DNA of 64,000 bases from Methyloversatilis thermotolerans. Lineage in GTDB: Bacteria; Pseudomonadota; Gammaproteobacteria; Burkholderiales; Rhodocyclaceae. The notes beneath the pieces are model-generated. The model ran no database searches. It worked only from the letters and a program-made list of their open reading frames with translations, and was not told the origin of the DNA. The stretch covers positions 2,476,655 through 2,540,654 of the forward strand of contig NZ_KB889967.1 in NCBI RefSeq assembly GCF_000372885.1. Reading direction: 5' to 3'. Positions 23,987 to 34,773 of the stretch are shown in pieces (within the stretch, counting starts at the first letter, position 1; each line of letters opens with the position of its first letter). A program made the position numbers and the translations under genes.

Positions 23987-25048
23987 TCACTGGCCGGGCG
24001 CCGCGCCGGCGGCAGGCTGCGGCGGAAGGGCCGCCTGGGCACCGGCCGCGCTGAGGGCCATGTAGTCCTTCAGCATGGAGCTGCCATAGAGCGGCTTGTA
24101 CGCCCCCTGATGACAGGTTGCGCAGTTCACCTTCGCGACATCGCCCTCGCTGCCCTTGCGATGCGGCGGAAAGGTGTCGGTCAGCGGCTCCATATACGTC
24201 GTATTGAGATCCCGTGCCATGCGTATGCCGTGCCAGGCGGTCACCCGCTGTGGCGTGCTCTCCTTCCACGGTGCGAAGGCGCGGCTGTTGTGGCAGTAGG
24301 TGCAATTCACGCCCAGTCCGTCGGCCATGTGCATCATCAGTCCGTAAGTGGCCTCGGTGGCTGCCATGGAACCATAGGGCGCGGTCGGCAATGCGGTGCT
24401 TGTGTTGACGCGGATGTCCTCGGCTTTCAACAGATAGCGATTGAACGCGTCATAGGGGAGCGAGGCATAGGCCACCGCCGCGTCCGGCGTGTTCTGCGCC
24501 ATCTTGTTGCCTGCTGCGCGCAGCGCATGCTTCTGTGGTGCCGGCTGGAACCACACCTCGGCCGGTACCGGCATGCCGCGATGACAGGTGTAGCAGGTGA
24601 CGCCGGTATCGGCGACATGCGCCTTCCAGTCGGCATTGATGTGCTGCGTCATCTGTATCATGCGCCGCGCCACCACCTTGGTGTACAGACTGTCGTCGGC
24701 CAGGTTCTGCAGATTGTGGCAGTAGGCGCACCCCTGCTGCGGCGCTACCCAGCCGGTCATGGCCACCATGAGCCGGGTGAACTCGGCCACGCTGACATCG
24801 CCCAGCACCTTCACGTTCTGGTACACCTCGGACGCCTTCTGGCCTTCGCGCGGGGCCGCTGGCGTCGCGGCCGGCACGACGTTCTTCTCCTGCTCGCCTT
24901 CGAGGATGCGCGGGTTGTAGACCTCGACCATCGCGGTGCCACGGAAGCCGCGCTGCACCGTGTCGATCGGCGGCCGTTCGCAGGCCGACAGCAGCAGGCC
25001 AGCCCCCAGCATGGACATCACACGCAGTGCCGCATTCAGCGTACTCAT
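23987..25048 (-). CDS. pufC: Photosynthetic reaction centre tetraheme cytochrome c subunit
   Basis: Donates electrons to the photo-oxidised special pair. 353 residues with a lipoprotein signal (LLLSAC, acylated Cys23) and four CxxCH haem sites: CAYCH, CYTCH, CTYCH and CATCH. The C-terminus is Ala/Pro rich. The ATG overlaps the pufM stop (ATGA). Confidence 0.97.
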   Translation of the reverse strand: MSTLNAALRVMSMLGAGLLLSACERPPIDTVQRGFRGTAMVEVYNPRILEGEQEKNVVPAATPAAPREGQKASEVYQNVKVLGDVSVAEFTRLMVAMTGWVAPQQGCAYCHNLQNLADDSLYTKVVARRMIQMTQHINADWKAHVADTGVTCYTCHRGMPVPAEVWFQPAPQKHALRAAGNKMAQNTPDAAVAYASLPYDAFNRYLLKAEDIRVNTSTALPTAPYGSMAATEATYGLMMHMADGLGVNCTYCHNSRAFAPWKESTPQRVTAWHGIRMARDLNTTYMEPLTDTFPPHRKGSEGDVAKVNCATCHQGAYKPLYGSSMLKDYMALSAAGAQAALPPQPAAGAAPGQ

Positions 25049-26022
25049 GGTTGCGCTCCTTGCACGGTGGCCGGATCGACGACGGTGCCGAACACGGCCG
25101 GATACATCGGTGCGACGTGATGCTTGACCGCCCACAGATACCAGTTGTCCACCACGGTGCCGGTGAGCAGGATGCCGATGCCGCCGGTCAGCGGGCACAG
25201 CACGGCGAACCACCAGGCCCAGCGGTGTATCGATTCCATCGATGCGTTGAATCCCATGGTCCAGCGCCAGAACAGCGCGGCACGCTCGCTTGCCGTGCCG
25301 CGATCGACGATCTGCTCGATCTCGCGCTCGCCGCCGAAGCGGCTGACCGCAAGTATGGTGGCGCCGTGCATCGCGAACAGCAGGGTCGAGCCGTAGAGGA
25401 AGGCGATGGACAACATGTGGAAGGGGTTGTAGAACAGGTTGCCATAGCGGATGGAGAACGCCGCCGTCCAGTCAAGGTGGGGAAAGATGCCGAAGGGCAC
25501 CGCCTCGGACCACGACCCCATCAGCACCGGCCGGATGAAGCCCAGCACCAGATAGAGCCAGATCGCCGCGGCGAATGCCCACGCCACATGCGTACCCATG
25601 CCCAGCGCACGCGCCCGGCGGTACATGCGTACCCACCACAGCAGGATGGACACGGTCAGGAAGAAGCCGGCCATCAGCCACCACCCGCCCTCGTTCAGAG
25701 GCGGCAAGGACAGGCCGTAGTGCGCGGGCGGCGGCTCCAGCGCCAGCCAGAACAACTGGCGGACGAATTCGCGCGGATCCCAGTTCACCGAAGCCATCAT
25801 GTTGAGGCCGATGATTTCGAAGGCGATGAAACCGCAGATGAGCGACGCCAGTCCGAACCAGCCAAGGTAGATGGGACCGATCTGGGCGTCGCCCAGCCGG
25901 CCGAACAGATGCACATCGGTCGGCGTGCCGACCCGTTCGCGATCGTCGCGCCCGGTCGATACACCGGGAAACAGGGGTCCATGGACCTGGACCTGGGTAA
26001 ACAGATTCTGGTACTCGGCCAT
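25045..26022 (-). CDS. pufM: Photosynthetic reaction centre subunit M
   Basis: RC core subunit, 325 residues, five transmembrane helices. Bacteriochlorophyll and iron ligands are seen in [30 protein letters not shown] and ESIHRWAWW. The C-terminal tail (about residues 305-325) extends to bind the cytochrome subunit, as in species with PufC. 19 bp separate it from pufL. Confidence 0.98.
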   Translation of the reverse strand: MAEYQNLFTQVQVHGPLFPGVSTGRDDRERVGTPTDVHLFGRLGDAQIGPIYLGWFGLASLICGFIAFEIIGLNMMASVNWDPREFVRQLFWLALEPPPAHYGLSLPPLNEGGWWLMAGFFLTVSILLWWVRMYRRARALGMGTHVAWAFAAAIWLYLVLGFIRPVLMGSWSEAVPFGIFPHLDWTAAFSIRYGNLFYNPFHMLSIAFLYGSTLLFAMHGATILAVSRFGGEREIEQIVDRGTASERAALFWRWTMGFNASMESIHRWAWWFAVLCPLTGGIGILLTGTVVDNWYLWAVKHHVAPMYPAVFGTVVDPATVQGAQP

Positions 26023-26041
26023 GACGCTCTCCTTGTGTTTG

Positions 26042-26866
26042 TCAGCGCCACACGGGCAGGTTGAGCCACCAGGTCCACCACTCGGGCCATCCGCGTGTCC
26101 AGAACGGACCGCTGATGACGATGCACACGGCGCTCCAGAAACCTGCGGACAGGGCCAGGAAGAGGCCCAGGCGGTGCACGCCCAGCGTGCCGATGGAGTA
26201 GCCGATGGCGTCGCGGAAGAAGGTGTTCTCGTGATCCGGCGTCTTCACCACGCCGTCATCGGGTGGATTGGTGGCCGACAGGATGAGGGCGCCGTGCAGC
26301 GACAGCGCCAGCGTGGTCGCGAAGAAGCAGCTCACCGCGATCATGTGCGCCGGGTTGTAGTGGAAGTGCAGGTACTGATAGCCGGTATTCGACACCCAGT
26401 CGAGATGGCTCATGATGCCGTACGGAAAGCCGTGTCCCCAGGCGCCCAGCAGCAGCGGACGGAACACCACCAGCGTCACATAGGCCAGTATCGCGACCGA
26501 GAACGCCACCGGCACGTGGTAGCCCATGCCCAGCTTGCGGCATATTTCGACCTCGCGCAGCGCCCAGGACACGAAGGCACCGATCGCGCACACCGTGATG
26601 AGCTGCCACAGGCCGCCTTCCATCAGCGGTGCCATGCCCAGCCCGTACTTCAGGTCGGGGGGCGCGATATTGATCTGCCAGAGATTCCAGGTCGGCCCCT
26701 GAGAGGCGCCCCAGATGATGAGCAGCGTGCCCAGCAGCGCGAAGAAGATGCTGGTGACGCCGAAGAAGCCGACATAGAAGGGGCCGACCCAGAAGTCGAA
26801 CAGGTCGCCGCCAATCAGGGTCCCCCCCCGTATGCGGTATTTTTTTTCGAAACTGAGCATGGACAT
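26042..26866 (-). CDS. pufL: Photosynthetic reaction centre subunit L
   Basis: RC core subunit, 274 residues, five transmembrane helices; ligand region [20 protein letters not shown] and [10 protein letters not shown]. Starts 108 bp downstream of pufA, beyond a strong hairpin. Confidence 0.98.
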   Translation of the reverse strand: MSMLSFEKKYRIRGGTLIGGDLFDFWVGPFYVGFFGVTSIFFALLGTLLIIWGASQGPTWNLWQINIAPPDLKYGLGMAPLMEGGLWQLITVCAIGAFVSWALREVEICRKLGMGYHVPVAFSVAILAYVTLVVFRPLLLGAWGHGFPYGIMSHLDWVSNTGYQYLHFHYNPAHMIAVSCFFATTLALSLHGALILSATNPPDDGVVKTPDHENTFFRDAIGYSIGTLGVHRLGLFLALSAGFWSAVCIVISGPFWTRGWPEWWTWWLNLPVWR

Positions 26867-26929
26867 GCCGGGCCTCCTTACTTATGTCGTTTCTTGTGCA
26901 TGTGCCGCAGATGCCAGCGGGCCCGCAGT

Positions 26930-26958
26930 CACGAGGCCGGGCGGACCCGGTCCTCGTG
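26930..26958 (-). promoter_or_regulatory. pufA-pufL intercistronic hairpin
   Basis: Inverted repeat CACGAGG-CCGGG / CCCGG-CCTCGTG with one bulged base and a 4-base loop, 12 base pairs of stem, not followed by a U-run. It lies between the stop of pufA and start of pufL, where purple bacteria carry hairpins that protect the pufBA message and give excess LH1 over RC transcripts. That function is inferred by position. Confidence 0.75.
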
Positions 26959-26974
26959 CGCGTGCGCGACTTCG

Positions 26975-27175
26975 CTACTGCACCTGCCGCATCGCCACCG
27001 GAGCTGGCATCGCGTGCTGCGCGGTTGCCGCCGGCTTCTTGCTCGGGCCTTCTATCCAGTTGAAGCGATCGGTGCTGAGCAGGATGAAGTGGATCAACAG
27101 CGCCAGCACCATGAGGAAGGTGAACAGCGCCACCAGCGATCTGCGGGGATCGAAGAGCAACCACATACGCCACAT
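26975..27175 (-). CDS. pufA: Light-harvesting 1 alpha polypeptide
   Basis: LH1 antenna apoprotein, 66 residues with one transmembrane helix ([20 protein letters not shown], about 14-33) and bacteriochlorophyll-ligating His29 followed by the usual [11 protein letters not shown]-terminal Ala/Pro-rich tail of about 20 residues follows. 10 bp from pufB. Confidence 0.96.
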   Translation of the reverse strand: MWRMWLLFDPRRSLVALFTFLMVLALLIHFILLSTDRFNWIEGPSKKPAATAQHAMPAPVAMRQVQ

Positions 27176-27185
27176 ATCGGATCTC

Positions 27186-27419
27186 CTATGCCTGATAGAT
27201 GTACGGAACGACCGCGTGCGCCGCCGCCTTTGCGCTGTCGATCAGCGATGCATAGCCGTCCACGCCGGGGAACCAGGGACGCCAGTTCCAGACGAGGATG
27301 TGGGCGATGATCGCGACCACCAGAAAGACGATGAAGCTGGTCATGAATATGGCGTGGAATTCCCGCGCCTCGGACTCTGTCAGACCTGACAGCGATCCGC
27401 TTCTATTGCCATCATCCAT
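27186..27419 (-). CDS. pufB: Light-harvesting 1 beta polypeptide
   Basis: LH1 antenna apoprotein, 77 residues from ATG 27419, which has GGAGG eight bases upstream. One transmembrane helix ([20 protein letters not shown], about 25-44) with bacteriochlorophyll-ligating His40, and the membrane-interface motif [10 protein letters not shown] tail of about 20 residues after WFPG is longer than in Rhodobacter PufB. The upstream in-frame start at 27521 is rejected because it has no antenna-like sequence. Confidence 0.96.
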   Translation of the reverse strand: MDDGNRSGSLSGLTESEAREFHAIFMTSFIVFLVVAIIAHILVWNWRPWFPGVDGYASLIDSAKAAAHAVVPYIYQA

Positions 27420-27539
27420 TGCTGTTACCTCCTGATGGGCCTTTCGGCCTGCGCCGCGCACCTCCCGCGCGGCGGGGACTTGCGGAGCAGACGACGCCCC
27501 GGAAGACGGTTGATCCGGCACAGGGCGCGTACGGCGGCC

Positions 27540-28976
27540 TCATGTCGTTTCCAGTACTTGGCGCAAGCGCGCCTCGGTCACGCGCGCCTCGTCGGCGGCG
27601 CGGGCATCGCGCTCGACGCGATCGCGCAGTCTTTTCGCGGCGGAGATGCGCACCAGGAAAGGCTGTTGTTCGAGGTGCAGGTCGAGCAGCCGGCGAGCGG
27701 CCTCGTCCCACGGACGCGCATCGTCCGAGCCGCGCGCCGGCGTGGCCTCGACCCGGTCCAGTTCGGTCGCCAGCGGCAGGATGTGGAACAGCGCATCGAA
27801 CAGCGCGTTGCACACCTCCTGCACCAGATAGGTGGCGCCGGCATAGCCCATGAACGGCGTGCCGGTATGGCGGCGGATGAGGGCGCCAGGAAAGGACGCC
27901 GGTATGTAGCTTCCGCGCCCGCCGCACTCGGCCATGTACATGCGCTCGTTGTAGCTGCCGAACATGACCAGCGGCGCATGCCGGCGCACCAGCGCGCGCA
28001 CCGCGTCGTTGTCGGTCTTGGTTCCTGCCGTGCGCGACACGGCGAAGGCGCAGGGCAGTCCCATGTCCTCCTCCAGGAAGCGGCGCACGCCGCGCGCATA
28101 GGTATCGCCCGCAACCACGGCGAAACTGGCGGTACCGAAGAAGTCCTGCGTGACCGAGCGCCACAGATCCCACAGCGGCTTGATCGTGGTGTGCTTCTCG
28201 CGCTCGATGAAGGGCTCGGGGTCGAGCCCGGTCAGCTCCCCCAGCGTGCGCAGGAAGCGCGTGGTCGAGTGCAGGCCGATCGGCGCCCGCAGCCACGGAC
28301 GCTCCAGCGACTCGCACAGCAGTTCGCCGAATTCGCGATACATGCAGACGTTGACATCGGCATCGACCAGCTTCGGCACATCGGCAAGATGACTGCCGAG
28401 CGGGAACACCATGTTCACGTCGCACCCGACCCCTTCGACCAGGCGGCGGATCTCCGCCAGATCGCTGGGCATGTTGAAGGTGCCGTAGATCGGCCCGATG
28501 ATGTTCACCCGTGGCCGGCAGCCGGCGGCGCGCGGCGGGCGCGGCGGAATGCGCTTCGCGCCGTATTGCGTCCACAGCCAGTTGATCGCGCGGTTCGCGC
28601 TCTGCCACTGGTCCTCGTCTATCGTGCGCGGCAGGAAGCGCTGGATATTGCTGCCTTCCGGCGTCACGCCGCCGCCTATCATTTCGGCGATGGATCCGGT
28701 CACCACCACCGCCGGCAGATCCGGATCCAGCACGGTGTGGGCGCGTCGCATGCTGGCTTCGGTCCCTTCGCGGCCAAGCTGTTCCTCGGCCAGCCCGGTG
28801 ACCACGATGGGCAGTTCGTGCGGCGGCAGGCCATCGGTGTAATGCAGCACCGAAGTGACCGGCAGGTTCTCGCAACCGACCGGACCGTCGATCACCACCT
28901 GCAGGCCCTTGATCGCGGTGAAGGCATACACCGCGCCCCAGTAGCCACCTGCACGATCGTGGTCGAGTATCAGCAT
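27540..28976 (-). CDS. bchZ: Chlorophyllide a reductase subunit Z
   Basis: Catalytic subunit of the nitrogenase-like chlorophyllide a oxidoreductase that reduces ring B, giving the bacteriochlorin ring. 478 residues; N-terminus [20 protein letters not shown], cysteine [15 protein letters not shown] 28976 follows GGGAG. 120 bp of hairpin-rich spacer precede pufB, so puf genes can be read through from bch genes. Confidence 0.97.
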   Translation of the reverse strand: MLILDHDRAGGYWGAVYAFTAIKGLQVVIDGPVGCENLPVTSVLHYTDGLPPHELPIVVTGLAEEQLGREGTEASMRRAHTVLDPDLPAVVVTGSIAEMIGGGVTPEGSNIQRFLPRTIDEDQWQSANRAINWLWTQYGAKRIPPRPPRAAGCRPRVNIIGPIYGTFNMPSDLAEIRRLVEGVGCDVNMVFPLGSHLADVPKLVDADVNVCMYREFGELLCESLERPWLRAPIGLHSTTRFLRTLGELTGLDPEPFIEREKHTTIKPLWDLWRSVTQDFFGTASFAVVAGDTYARGVRRFLEEDMGLPCAFAVSRTAGTKTDNDAVRALVRRHAPLVMFGSYNERMYMAECGGRGSYIPASFPGALIRRHTGTPFMGYAGATYLVQEVCNALFDALFHILPLATELDRVEATPARGSDDARPWDEAARRLLDLHLEQQPFLVRISAAKRLRDRVERDARAADEARVTEARLRQVLETT

Positions 28977-29019
28977 GATGCACTCCCGGCGCGCGGCGAC
29001 ATGGCATTCGGATGCAGCG

Positions 29020-30552
29020 TCATACCGCCTCCTCGACATTGCGCTGCTTCGCCATGCGCGCGAGCTTGGCGCGATAGGCGGCGCGGTATTCCGGGCGGTC
29101 GCGCGGCACGTCCTGCCACACGCCGGCGGCATGTCCGCTGCCCACCCCGGCGAAGAAATCATTCATCGCGTCGAAGCGATGCCGGTTGCCGATCGCGCCA
29201 TTGATCACCGCGGCGAGCGACGCTGCGCCGGCCGGTCCCATCAACGGACGTGCGGAAATGAGGTTGGTGAAGTACAGCGCCGGCGTGCGCGCCTCCTTCG
29301 CCGCCTGCACCACCGGCGTAGTGCCGATGGCCAGATCCGGCTTGAACTCACGGAAAGCGGCAATATCCTGTTCCAGCGAGGCGCGGTACTGCACATGCAC
29401 ACCGTGCGCGCTCAGCCACTCGAGGTCCGCGGCGCTGTGCGGGGTCTGCGGGCAGGCGGTGCCGACATAGCGCAGATCGGCGCCGCATTCCACCAGCAGG
29501 CGCGCCACCAGCAGCTCCGAGCCCTCATAGCCGGACAGCGTGATGCGCCCCCTGACCGGATTGGCCGCCAGCGCGCCGCGTATCGCGGGCAGGAAGCGGT
29601 TGCGCGCCGCGTCGATCCGCTCCTGGCCGATATTGGCGGCGCGACCTATGGCCTGCAGCCAGGCATCGGTGCCGTCATGCCCTATGGGCGCCGAGCCGAC
29701 CACCGGCCGTCCCGCCGCCTCGAACTCGCGGAAGCTGGCGGTGTAGAAAGGATGAATGGCGCCGGCGACGGCACAGTCCAGCGCCGCATACAGCTCGCGC
29801 CATTCGCGCGTCGGCACCACCGGTCCGGCCGCCAGTCCCATCGGTTCGAGCAGCGCACCTATCGTGACCGGATCGACCGGGAACATTTCGCCCACCAGCG
29901 CGACGGTGGGGCGGTCCGCCACACCGTTGCGCGGCGCCTGCACCGGCCCCTGCTCCGCCTCGTGCCGCGCGTAGCGCAGCATCGCGCCGGCCAGCACGTC
30001 CTTGGCCTCGGCATGCGTCGGCACCCCGAAGCCGGGCACGTCTATGCCGATGATGCGTACCCCGTCGATCTCCTTCGGCAGCAGTTGCAGCGGCACGCCG
30101 CTGGCCGTCGGCACGCACAGGTTGATGATGACCACCGCGTCGTACTGCGCCGGATCGGCCAACTTGTAGACCGCTTCACGGATATCCTCGAACAGCTTGC
30201 CGGTGACCAGGGTTTCGCTGTTGAACGGCACGTAGCCGACGCTGCGTCGTGCACCGTAGAAATGAGACGTGAAGGTGAGCCCATAGACGCAGCAGGCGGA
30301 GCCGGACAGCACGGTGGCGGTGCGACGCATGCGCAGTCCCACACGCAGCGAGCCGAAGGCAGGACACATGCTCTGCGGCTGGTCGTGCGGCCCCTTCGGG
30401 TAGTCGGCCGCGTAGCCATCCAGCGCCGCGCTCTTGCCGGCGGCGCGCGCGGCGGCCTCCATCTGTTCGCGTCCCGCGTGACAGCCGTGACCGTCGCCCT
30501 TCAATGCGGCGGTGTTGATGATGTGTGTATCAGCGGTGCCGGAAAGTGTCAT
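29020..30552 (-). CDS. bchY: Chlorophyllide a reductase subunit Y
   Basis: Partner of BchZ, 510 residues. Conserved cysteine-containing segments include [20 protein letters not shown] (key Cys in SMCPAFG) and [19 protein letters not shown]. Starts 10 bp after bchX. Confidence 0.97.
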   Translation of the reverse strand: MTLSGTADTHIINTAALKGDGHGCHAGREQMEAAARAAGKSAALDGYAADYPKGPHDQPQSMCPAFGSLRVGLRMRRTATVLSGSACCVYGLTFTSHFYGARRSVGYVPFNSETLVTGKLFEDIREAVYKLADPAQYDAVVIINLCVPTASGVPLQLLPKEIDGVRIIGIDVPGFGVPTHAEAKDVLAGAMLRYARHEAEQGPVQAPRNGVADRPTVALVGEMFPVDPVTIGALLEPMGLAAGPVVPTREWRELYAALDCAVAGAIHPFYTASFREFEAAGRPVVGSAPIGHDGTDAWLQAIGRAANIGQERIDAARNRFLPAIRGALAANPVRGRITLSGYEGSELLVARLLVECGADLRYVGTACPQTPHSAADLEWLSAHGVHVQYRASLEQDIAAFREFKPDLAIGTTPVVQAAKEARTPALYFTNLISARPLMGPAGAASLAAVINGAIGNRHRFDAMNDFFAGVGSGHAAGVWQDVPRDRPEYRAAYRAKLARMAKQRNVEEAV

Positions 30553-30562
30553 GACCGCCGCC

Positions 30563-31582
30563 TCACACCGTGTCGTACACGACTTCGAGCGAGGGCCTGG
30601 CGATCACGTCGCGGCCCAGCATGTCGGCCGCCGTCGCTGGCGTCATGACGTAGTCGCGTCCAGTCACGTCGGCCGAGAACAATCCGAGCAGCCCGTCCTG
30701 GGACAGCGGCGCCGGACGCACCGGCTGCGACTCAGCGACATTCAGTGCGAGCGCCTCGAACAGGCCGCCCCACTGTCCGCCGGGACGACCGATGATTTCG
30801 TAACTGGCGCTCTTGCGGCGGATGTCATCGTGCGCCGGAATGGAAGCGAGCACCGGGATGCCGACCGACTGCGCGAAGGCCTGCGCCTCGCCGGTGCCGT
30901 CGTCCTTGTTGATCACCAGACCGGCCACGCCGACGTTGCCGCCGAGCCTGCGGAAATACTCGACCGCGCTGCACACATTGTTCGCCACATACAGCGATTG
31001 CAGGTCATTGCTGCCGACCACGATCACCTTCTGGCACATGTCGCGTGCGATCGGCAGACCGAAACCGCCGCACACCACGTCGCCAAGAAAGTCGAGCAGC
31101 ACGTAGTCGAAGCCCCAATCATGGAAACCGAGCTTCTCCAGCGTCTCGAAGCCGTGGATGATGCCGCGGCCGCCGCAGCCCCGCCCCACCTCGGGACCAC
31201 CCAGCTCCATCGCGAACACGCCGTCGCGCTTGAAGCAGACATCGCCGATGCTGACCTCTTCGCCAGCCAGCTTCTTGCGCGAGCTCGTCTCGATGATGGT
31301 GGGACAGGCCTTGCCGCCGAACAGCAGGCTGGTGGTGTCGCTCTTCGGGTCGCAGCCTATCAGCAGCACCTTCTTGCCCTGCTGCGCCATCATGTAGCTC
31401 AGATTGGCGAGCGTGAAGCTCTTGCCTATGCCGCCCTTGCCGTAGATCGCGATGATCTGTGTCCGCTTCCCCGCCTCGCCGGTGGGTACCGCATCGGGTT
31501 CGATGGCCGCTTCCGCCCGCAGGGCCTCTAGACGGTCGAACCGGACCGGGTGCACCGGTGACGTGCCGCACGCTTGGCTCAT
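30563..31582 (-). CDS. bchX: Chlorophyllide a reductase iron protein
   Basis: NifH-like ATPase that supplies electrons to BchYZ, 339 residues. P-loop [24 protein letters not shown] switch, and cluster cysteines in GRGCGGRGI and DVVCGGFGLPI. The ATG overlaps the bchC stop by 4 bp. Confidence 0.98.
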   Translation of the reverse strand: MSQACGTSPVHPVRFDRLEALRAEAAIEPDAVPTGEAGKRTQIIAIYGKGGIGKSFTLANLSYMMAQQGKKVLLIGCDPKSDTTSLLFGGKACPTIIETSSRKKLAGEEVSIGDVCFKRDGVFAMELGGPEVGRGCGGRGIIHGFETLEKLGFHDWGFDYVLLDFLGDVVCGGFGLPIARDMCQKVIVVGSNDLQSLYVANNVCSAVEYFRRLGGNVGVAGLVINKDDGTGEAQAFAQSVGIPVLASIPAHDDIRRKSASYEIIGRPGGQWGGLFEALALNVAESQPVRPAPLSQDGLLGLFSADVTGRDYVMTPATAADMLGRDVIARPSLEVVYDTV

Positions 31583-32514
31583 GACATCTTTCTCCAGTCG
31601 AGAATCATCTTCAGGCAGGATGGATCGGCGAATGCCACCGGGTAGGCCTCATCCGCGGACTGGGCGTCGCACTGGTGGGTGATCAGGTCGTCCAGCGACA
31701 GGCGGCCGGTGGCGGCGAGATTGCGTACATGCAACAGGTCCTGCGGCTGCCACTGCGCGGCGACGCGCAGCCGCGCCTCGCGCATGAAAGCGGGTGGAAA
31801 GGCAAAGGACAGCGGCTCGTCGTAGAAGCCGGCGAGCACAATGTCGCCGCGCGGCGCCAGGCGGGCGATCAGCACGTCCAGCATGCCCGGATCGCCGCTT
31901 GCATCGACGATGCAGGCATAGTCACGACGGGTATCGAGTTCGGGTGGCATCACCATGTAGCCGCTGCCGCCACCGGCGCGCATCGGATTGCGCTCCCACA
32001 CCACCGGCTCGCCGCCGGCGATCACGGTCAGTCGGGCGAGAAGGCGGCCGAGCACGCCGTGGCCGATGATCAGTTCCGGCAGGCGCGGCGCATCGTCGAT
32101 GGCATGCCAGGCGGTCGCGGCGAGTGCCAGCAGCACGCCGCGCTCGGCCATGGATTCGGGAATGTGCAGCGCGCGTTCTTCCGGCACCACGAGTGCGGAC
32201 GCCGAGCCGCCGAACAATCCGCGCACCTCGCCGAAGCAGCGCGCCCCGGGCACGAACACGCGCTCGCCGATGCGATGCGCTGCGCCCTCTCCCGCCGCCG
32301 TGACGCGACCGACGGCCTCATAGCCGGGGACCAGCGGATAGCCCATGCCGGGAAACGGCGGCATGCGGCCGGACCACAAGAGTTTCTCGGTGCCGGTACT
32401 GATGCCGCTCCAGTCGACCTCCACCTGCAGGTCGCCCGGTCCCATGGGATCGAGTTCGAGTCGCCGCAGCGCGATCTGCTGGGGTTGCTGCAACACCACC
32501 GCCAAGCCGTCCAT
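31579..32514 (-). CDS. bchC: Bacteriochlorophyllide a dehydrogenase
   Basis: Zinc-type alcohol dehydrogenase family enzyme that oxidises the C3 hydroxyethyl group to acetyl. 311 residues from ATG 32514 (GGAG six bases upstream), normal for BchC. Motifs: GISTGTEKLLWSG, PGYEAVGRV, and IIGHGVLGRLLARL for the nucleotide fold. Longer frames starting at 32559 or 32577 overlap the predicted promoter and are rejected. Confidence 0.97.
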   Translation of the reverse strand: MDGLAVVLQQPQQIALRRLELDPMGPGDLQVEVDWSGISTGTEKLLWSGRMPPFPGMGYPLVPGYEAVGRVTAAGEGAAHRIGERVFVPGARCFGEVRGLFGGSASALVVPEERALHIPESMAERGVLLALAATAWHAIDDAPRLPELIIGHGVLGRLLARLTVIAGGEPVVWERNPMRAGGGSGYMVMPPELDTRRDYACIVDASGDPGMLDVLIARLAPRGDIVLAGFYDEPLSFAFPPAFMREARLRVAAQWQPQDLLHVRNLAATGRLSLDDLITHQCDAQSADEAYPVAFADPSCLKMILDWRKMS

Positions 32515-32557
32515 GGTCCACTCCGTCGTGGTCACTGCGTCAAGACACCGATACGTC

Positions 32558-32585
32558 ATTCTATGTTGACCGTTCAATATGTCAA
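32558..32585 (-). promoter_or_regulatory. Predicted bchC promoter
   Basis: Leftward: -35 TTGACA (32580-32585), 16-bp spacer, -10 TAGAAT (32558-32563). Expected start near 32551, about 37 bases before the bchC ATG. Confidence 0.65.
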
Positions 32586-32597
32586 CTAAAAATTACA
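32580..32597 (-). promoter_or_regulatory. PpsR operator over the bchC -35 box
   Basis: TGTAATTTTTAGTTGACA on the minus strand, a perfect TGT-N12-ACA site. The TTGACA end is the -35 box, the same register as the proximal bchG site. It begins right after the crtF stop codon (crtF ends at 32593), inside the crtF-bchC junction. Confidence 0.75.
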
Positions 32598-33801
32598 CTC
32601 CGCCTGTTTGCCCACAGGGACGCGCCACCAGTACCGAGGTCTGCATCGGGATGCGGGTGGGCAGGCGGCCGATCTGGCAATAGCCGGCCGCGCGCAGCAT
32701 CGCGGCCAGTTGTTCTTCGGTGCGGGGACGGCCACGACCCATGGCCATCAGGTAGAAGCCGAAGTAGGCATCGGCGACCGCTTCCGAGCCACTGACGCCG
32801 GCCAGCGGCTCGGCGATCAGCAGGGTGCCGTCGGCAGGCAGGCAGTCGCGCACCGCGCGCAGCAACTGCATCACCTCGGCATCGTCATGGTCGTGCAGCA
32901 CGCGTACCAGACTGACCAGATCGGCGCCCTGCGGCAGCGCATCGCTGAAGAAGGACCCTGCATGGACGCTGGCGCGGTGAGCCAGGCCGGACGCGGCCAG
33001 CCGGTCGCGTGCGCGCGCAACCACCGGCGGCAGGTCGAACAGTTGCAGTTGCAGGCGCGGCGCGCGTGCCGCCGCCGCAGTCAGGAAGCTGCCGTCGCCA
33101 CCGCCGACGTCGAGCAGGCAGCGATGCATGGCGACCGGGTAGACATCCAGCACCTGGCTGGACACCAGAGGCTGAGAAGCCGCCATCAGCGCGGTGTAGG
33201 CCGCCACCGCGTCGTCACCCAGACGCGTCGGGTCGGCATCTGACGCATAGGCCCAGTAGCCGGCAAGCTTGCTATCGGCACCCGCGCCGCGCAGCAGTGC
33301 CAGCGGGTCCTCGAAATCGCGATAGACGCGTCCGTGGTGCTCGATCATCGCAGCCAGCCCGGGCTGCGCGTGCAGCGCCGCCCCGCGCAGGGACAGGCCA
33401 TAGCGCCCGCCGCTGCGGCGCGACAGCAGGCGCAGTGCGACGGCGGCATCGAACAGGCGCGTCACGGCCTCCTGGCCAAGCCCGGTCAGGGCCGCCACCT
33501 CCGCGGCGGTACGCGAGCGCTCGGCCAGCAGCGCGAACACGTCCAGCCGTATGCAGGCCAGCAATATCTGCGAATAGATGAATCCCGCGCACAGATCGAA
33601 CAGCGCCGCCGCCTCGCGACGGGCCTTGCCGCGGGTGAGCGGCAAGGTGGTCAGCACCCGCTGCATGCGCGCGCTGAGCAGCAGCTTCGCCAGCGCATCG
33701 CGCAGCCGGTCGGCGACGCCGTCGCGCCGGGGTGGCTGCGACCAGGCATGCGGCGGCGGTCCGTCGCCCATGCCCAGGCGGTCGCCGGCTGCGGTAGACA
33801 T
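32593..33801 (-). CDS. crtF: Demethylspheroidene O-methyltransferase
   Basis: SAM-dependent carotenoid O-methyltransferase, 402 residues, acting on 1-hydroxy carotenoids toward spheroidene/spirilloxanthin. N-terminal dimerisation and winged helix-like region (LTGLGQEAVTRLFDAAVAL) and the C-terminal Rossmann domain with LLDVGGGDGSFL. ATG 33801 is chosen; a longer frame to 33888 overlaps crtE. Begins 7 bp after the crtE stop. Confidence 0.95.
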   Translation of the reverse strand: MSTAAGDRLGMGDGPPPHAWSQPPRRDGVADRLRDALAKLLLSARMQRVLTTLPLTRGKARREAAALFDLCAGFIYSQILLACIRLDVFALLAERSRTAAEVAALTGLGQEAVTRLFDAAVALRLLSRRSGGRYGLSLRGAALHAQPGLAAMIEHHGRVYRDFEDPLALLRGAGADSKLAGYWAYASDADPTRLGDDAVAAYTALMAASQPLVSSQVLDVYPVAMHRCLLDVGGGDGSFLTAAAARAPRLQLQLFDLPPVVARARDRLAASGLAHRASVHAGSFFSDALPQGADLVSLVRVLHDHDDAEVMQLLRAVRDCLPADGTLLIAEPLAGVSGSEAVADAYFGFYLMAMGRGRPRTEEQLAAMLRAAGYCQIGRLPTRIPMQTSVLVARPCGQTGGV

Positions 33802-33808
33802 GGCTGGA

Positions 33809-34702
33809 TCAGGCGGCACAGGCGACGATGTCCTGCGGCAGCAGCCGGCGCGCCTCGACCGCCAGCACGGCGCGCAGACCTTCGGCACCCGAGCAGGCGG
33901 GCACTGCGTCGATGGCGTTCTGCACCAGTTGCTGCAGATGGCGGATGGCCCCCCTCAGGCCCATTTCGCGTACCGCGCTGGGCCGCCCGAGCGCCGCATC
34001 GCGGCCGACCGGCTTGCCGATGCGTTCTTCGCTGGACGCCGCATCGAGCACGTCATCGGCGACCTGGAACGCTTCGCCCATGCAGTCACCGAGCGCGCGC
34101 CACGGTCCGGGGTCGGCCCCCGCGGCCGCCGCCCCCGCCATGGTCGCCGCCGCGAACAGGGCGCCGGTCTTGCTCTGCTGATAGGCGCGCAGATCGACTT
34201 CGCTCTCGCATTCCAGCGCCTGCCCGGCGACGATGCCCGACGGTACGCCCACGCCGCGGCCGATCACCGACAGCAGCGGCAGCAGTCGATAGGGCGCATG
34301 AGCCGCGCCGCGCGCCAGCGTCTGGAAGGCCAGCACGATGAGTGCGTCACCGGTCAGCACCGCGATGCGCTCGCCGAAAGCGCTGTGCACCGAAGGCCGG
34401 CCGCGACGCAGCGGCGAATCGTCGAAGCACGGCAGATCGTCATGCACCAGCGATGCGCAGTGCAGCAGTTCGATCGCGGCCGCCGCGTGATCCGCGATCG
34501 AGGTGTCGTCCTCGCCGCAGGCGCAGGCCACCGCCAGGCAGAGCCGGGGGCGCACGCGGGCGCCGCCCGGGAACACGGCGTGGCGTATGGCGCCTGCCAG
34601 CAGCGGCGGGCAGCCCGGACCGTCGACATGCGACAGCGCGCTGATCAGTGACTGTTCTATCGCCGTACTCAACGCTGTTTCGATGCGTTCGATGCCATCC
34701 AT
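33809..34702 (-). CDS. crtE: Geranylgeranyl diphosphate synthase
   Basis: Polyprenyl synthase, 297 residues, supplying GGPP for carotenoids and the bacteriochlorophyll tail. First Asp-rich motif VHDDLPCFDDSPLRRGRPSV, second FQVADDVLDAASS. ATG 34702 has GGGGGAGGG upstream; a longer frame to 34738 lies nearer the promoter. First gene of the crtEF-bchCXYZ-pufBALMC superoperon. Confidence 0.96.
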   Translation of the reverse strand: MDGIERIETALSTAIEQSLISALSHVDGPGCPPLLAGAIRHAVFPGGARVRPRLCLAVACACGEDDTSIADHAAAAIELLHCASLVHDDLPCFDDSPLRRGRPSVHSAFGERIAVLTGDALIVLAFQTLARGAAHAPYRLLPLLSVIGRGVGVPSGIVAGQALECESEVDLRAYQQSKTGALFAAATMAGAAAAGADPGPWRALGDCMGEAFQVADDVLDAASSEERIGKPVGRDAALGRPSAVREMGLRGAIRHLQQLVQNAIDAVPACSGAEGLRAVLAVEARRLLPQDIVACAA

Positions 34703-34737
34703 GACGCCCTCCCCCGGTGATGTGTCGCACGTCAACA

Positions 34738-34766
34738 TTGATTACCAACGCGACATGTCATTTACT
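34738..34766 (+). promoter_or_regulatory. Possible crtD promoter
   Basis: Rightward: TTGATT (34738-34743), 17-bp spacer, TTTACT (34761-34766). Weaker than the crtE promoter on the other strand; both would share the PpsR site at 34756-34773. Confidence 0.35.
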
Positions 34767-34773
34767 CTAGACA
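34756..34773 (-). promoter_or_regulatory. PpsR operator over the crtE -10 box
   Basis: TGTCTAGAGTAAATGACA on the minus strand, a perfect TGT-N12-ACA palindrome. The crtE -10 (TAGAGT) occupies positions 5-10 of the site. It can also cover the rightward crtD promoter region. Confidence 0.75.

Noticed and set aside
27420-27521. Longer pufB starting at 27521
   Set aside because: The extra 34 residues are Pro/Ala/Arg-rich and unlike antenna proteins, whereas ATG 27419 has a strong GGAGG site.
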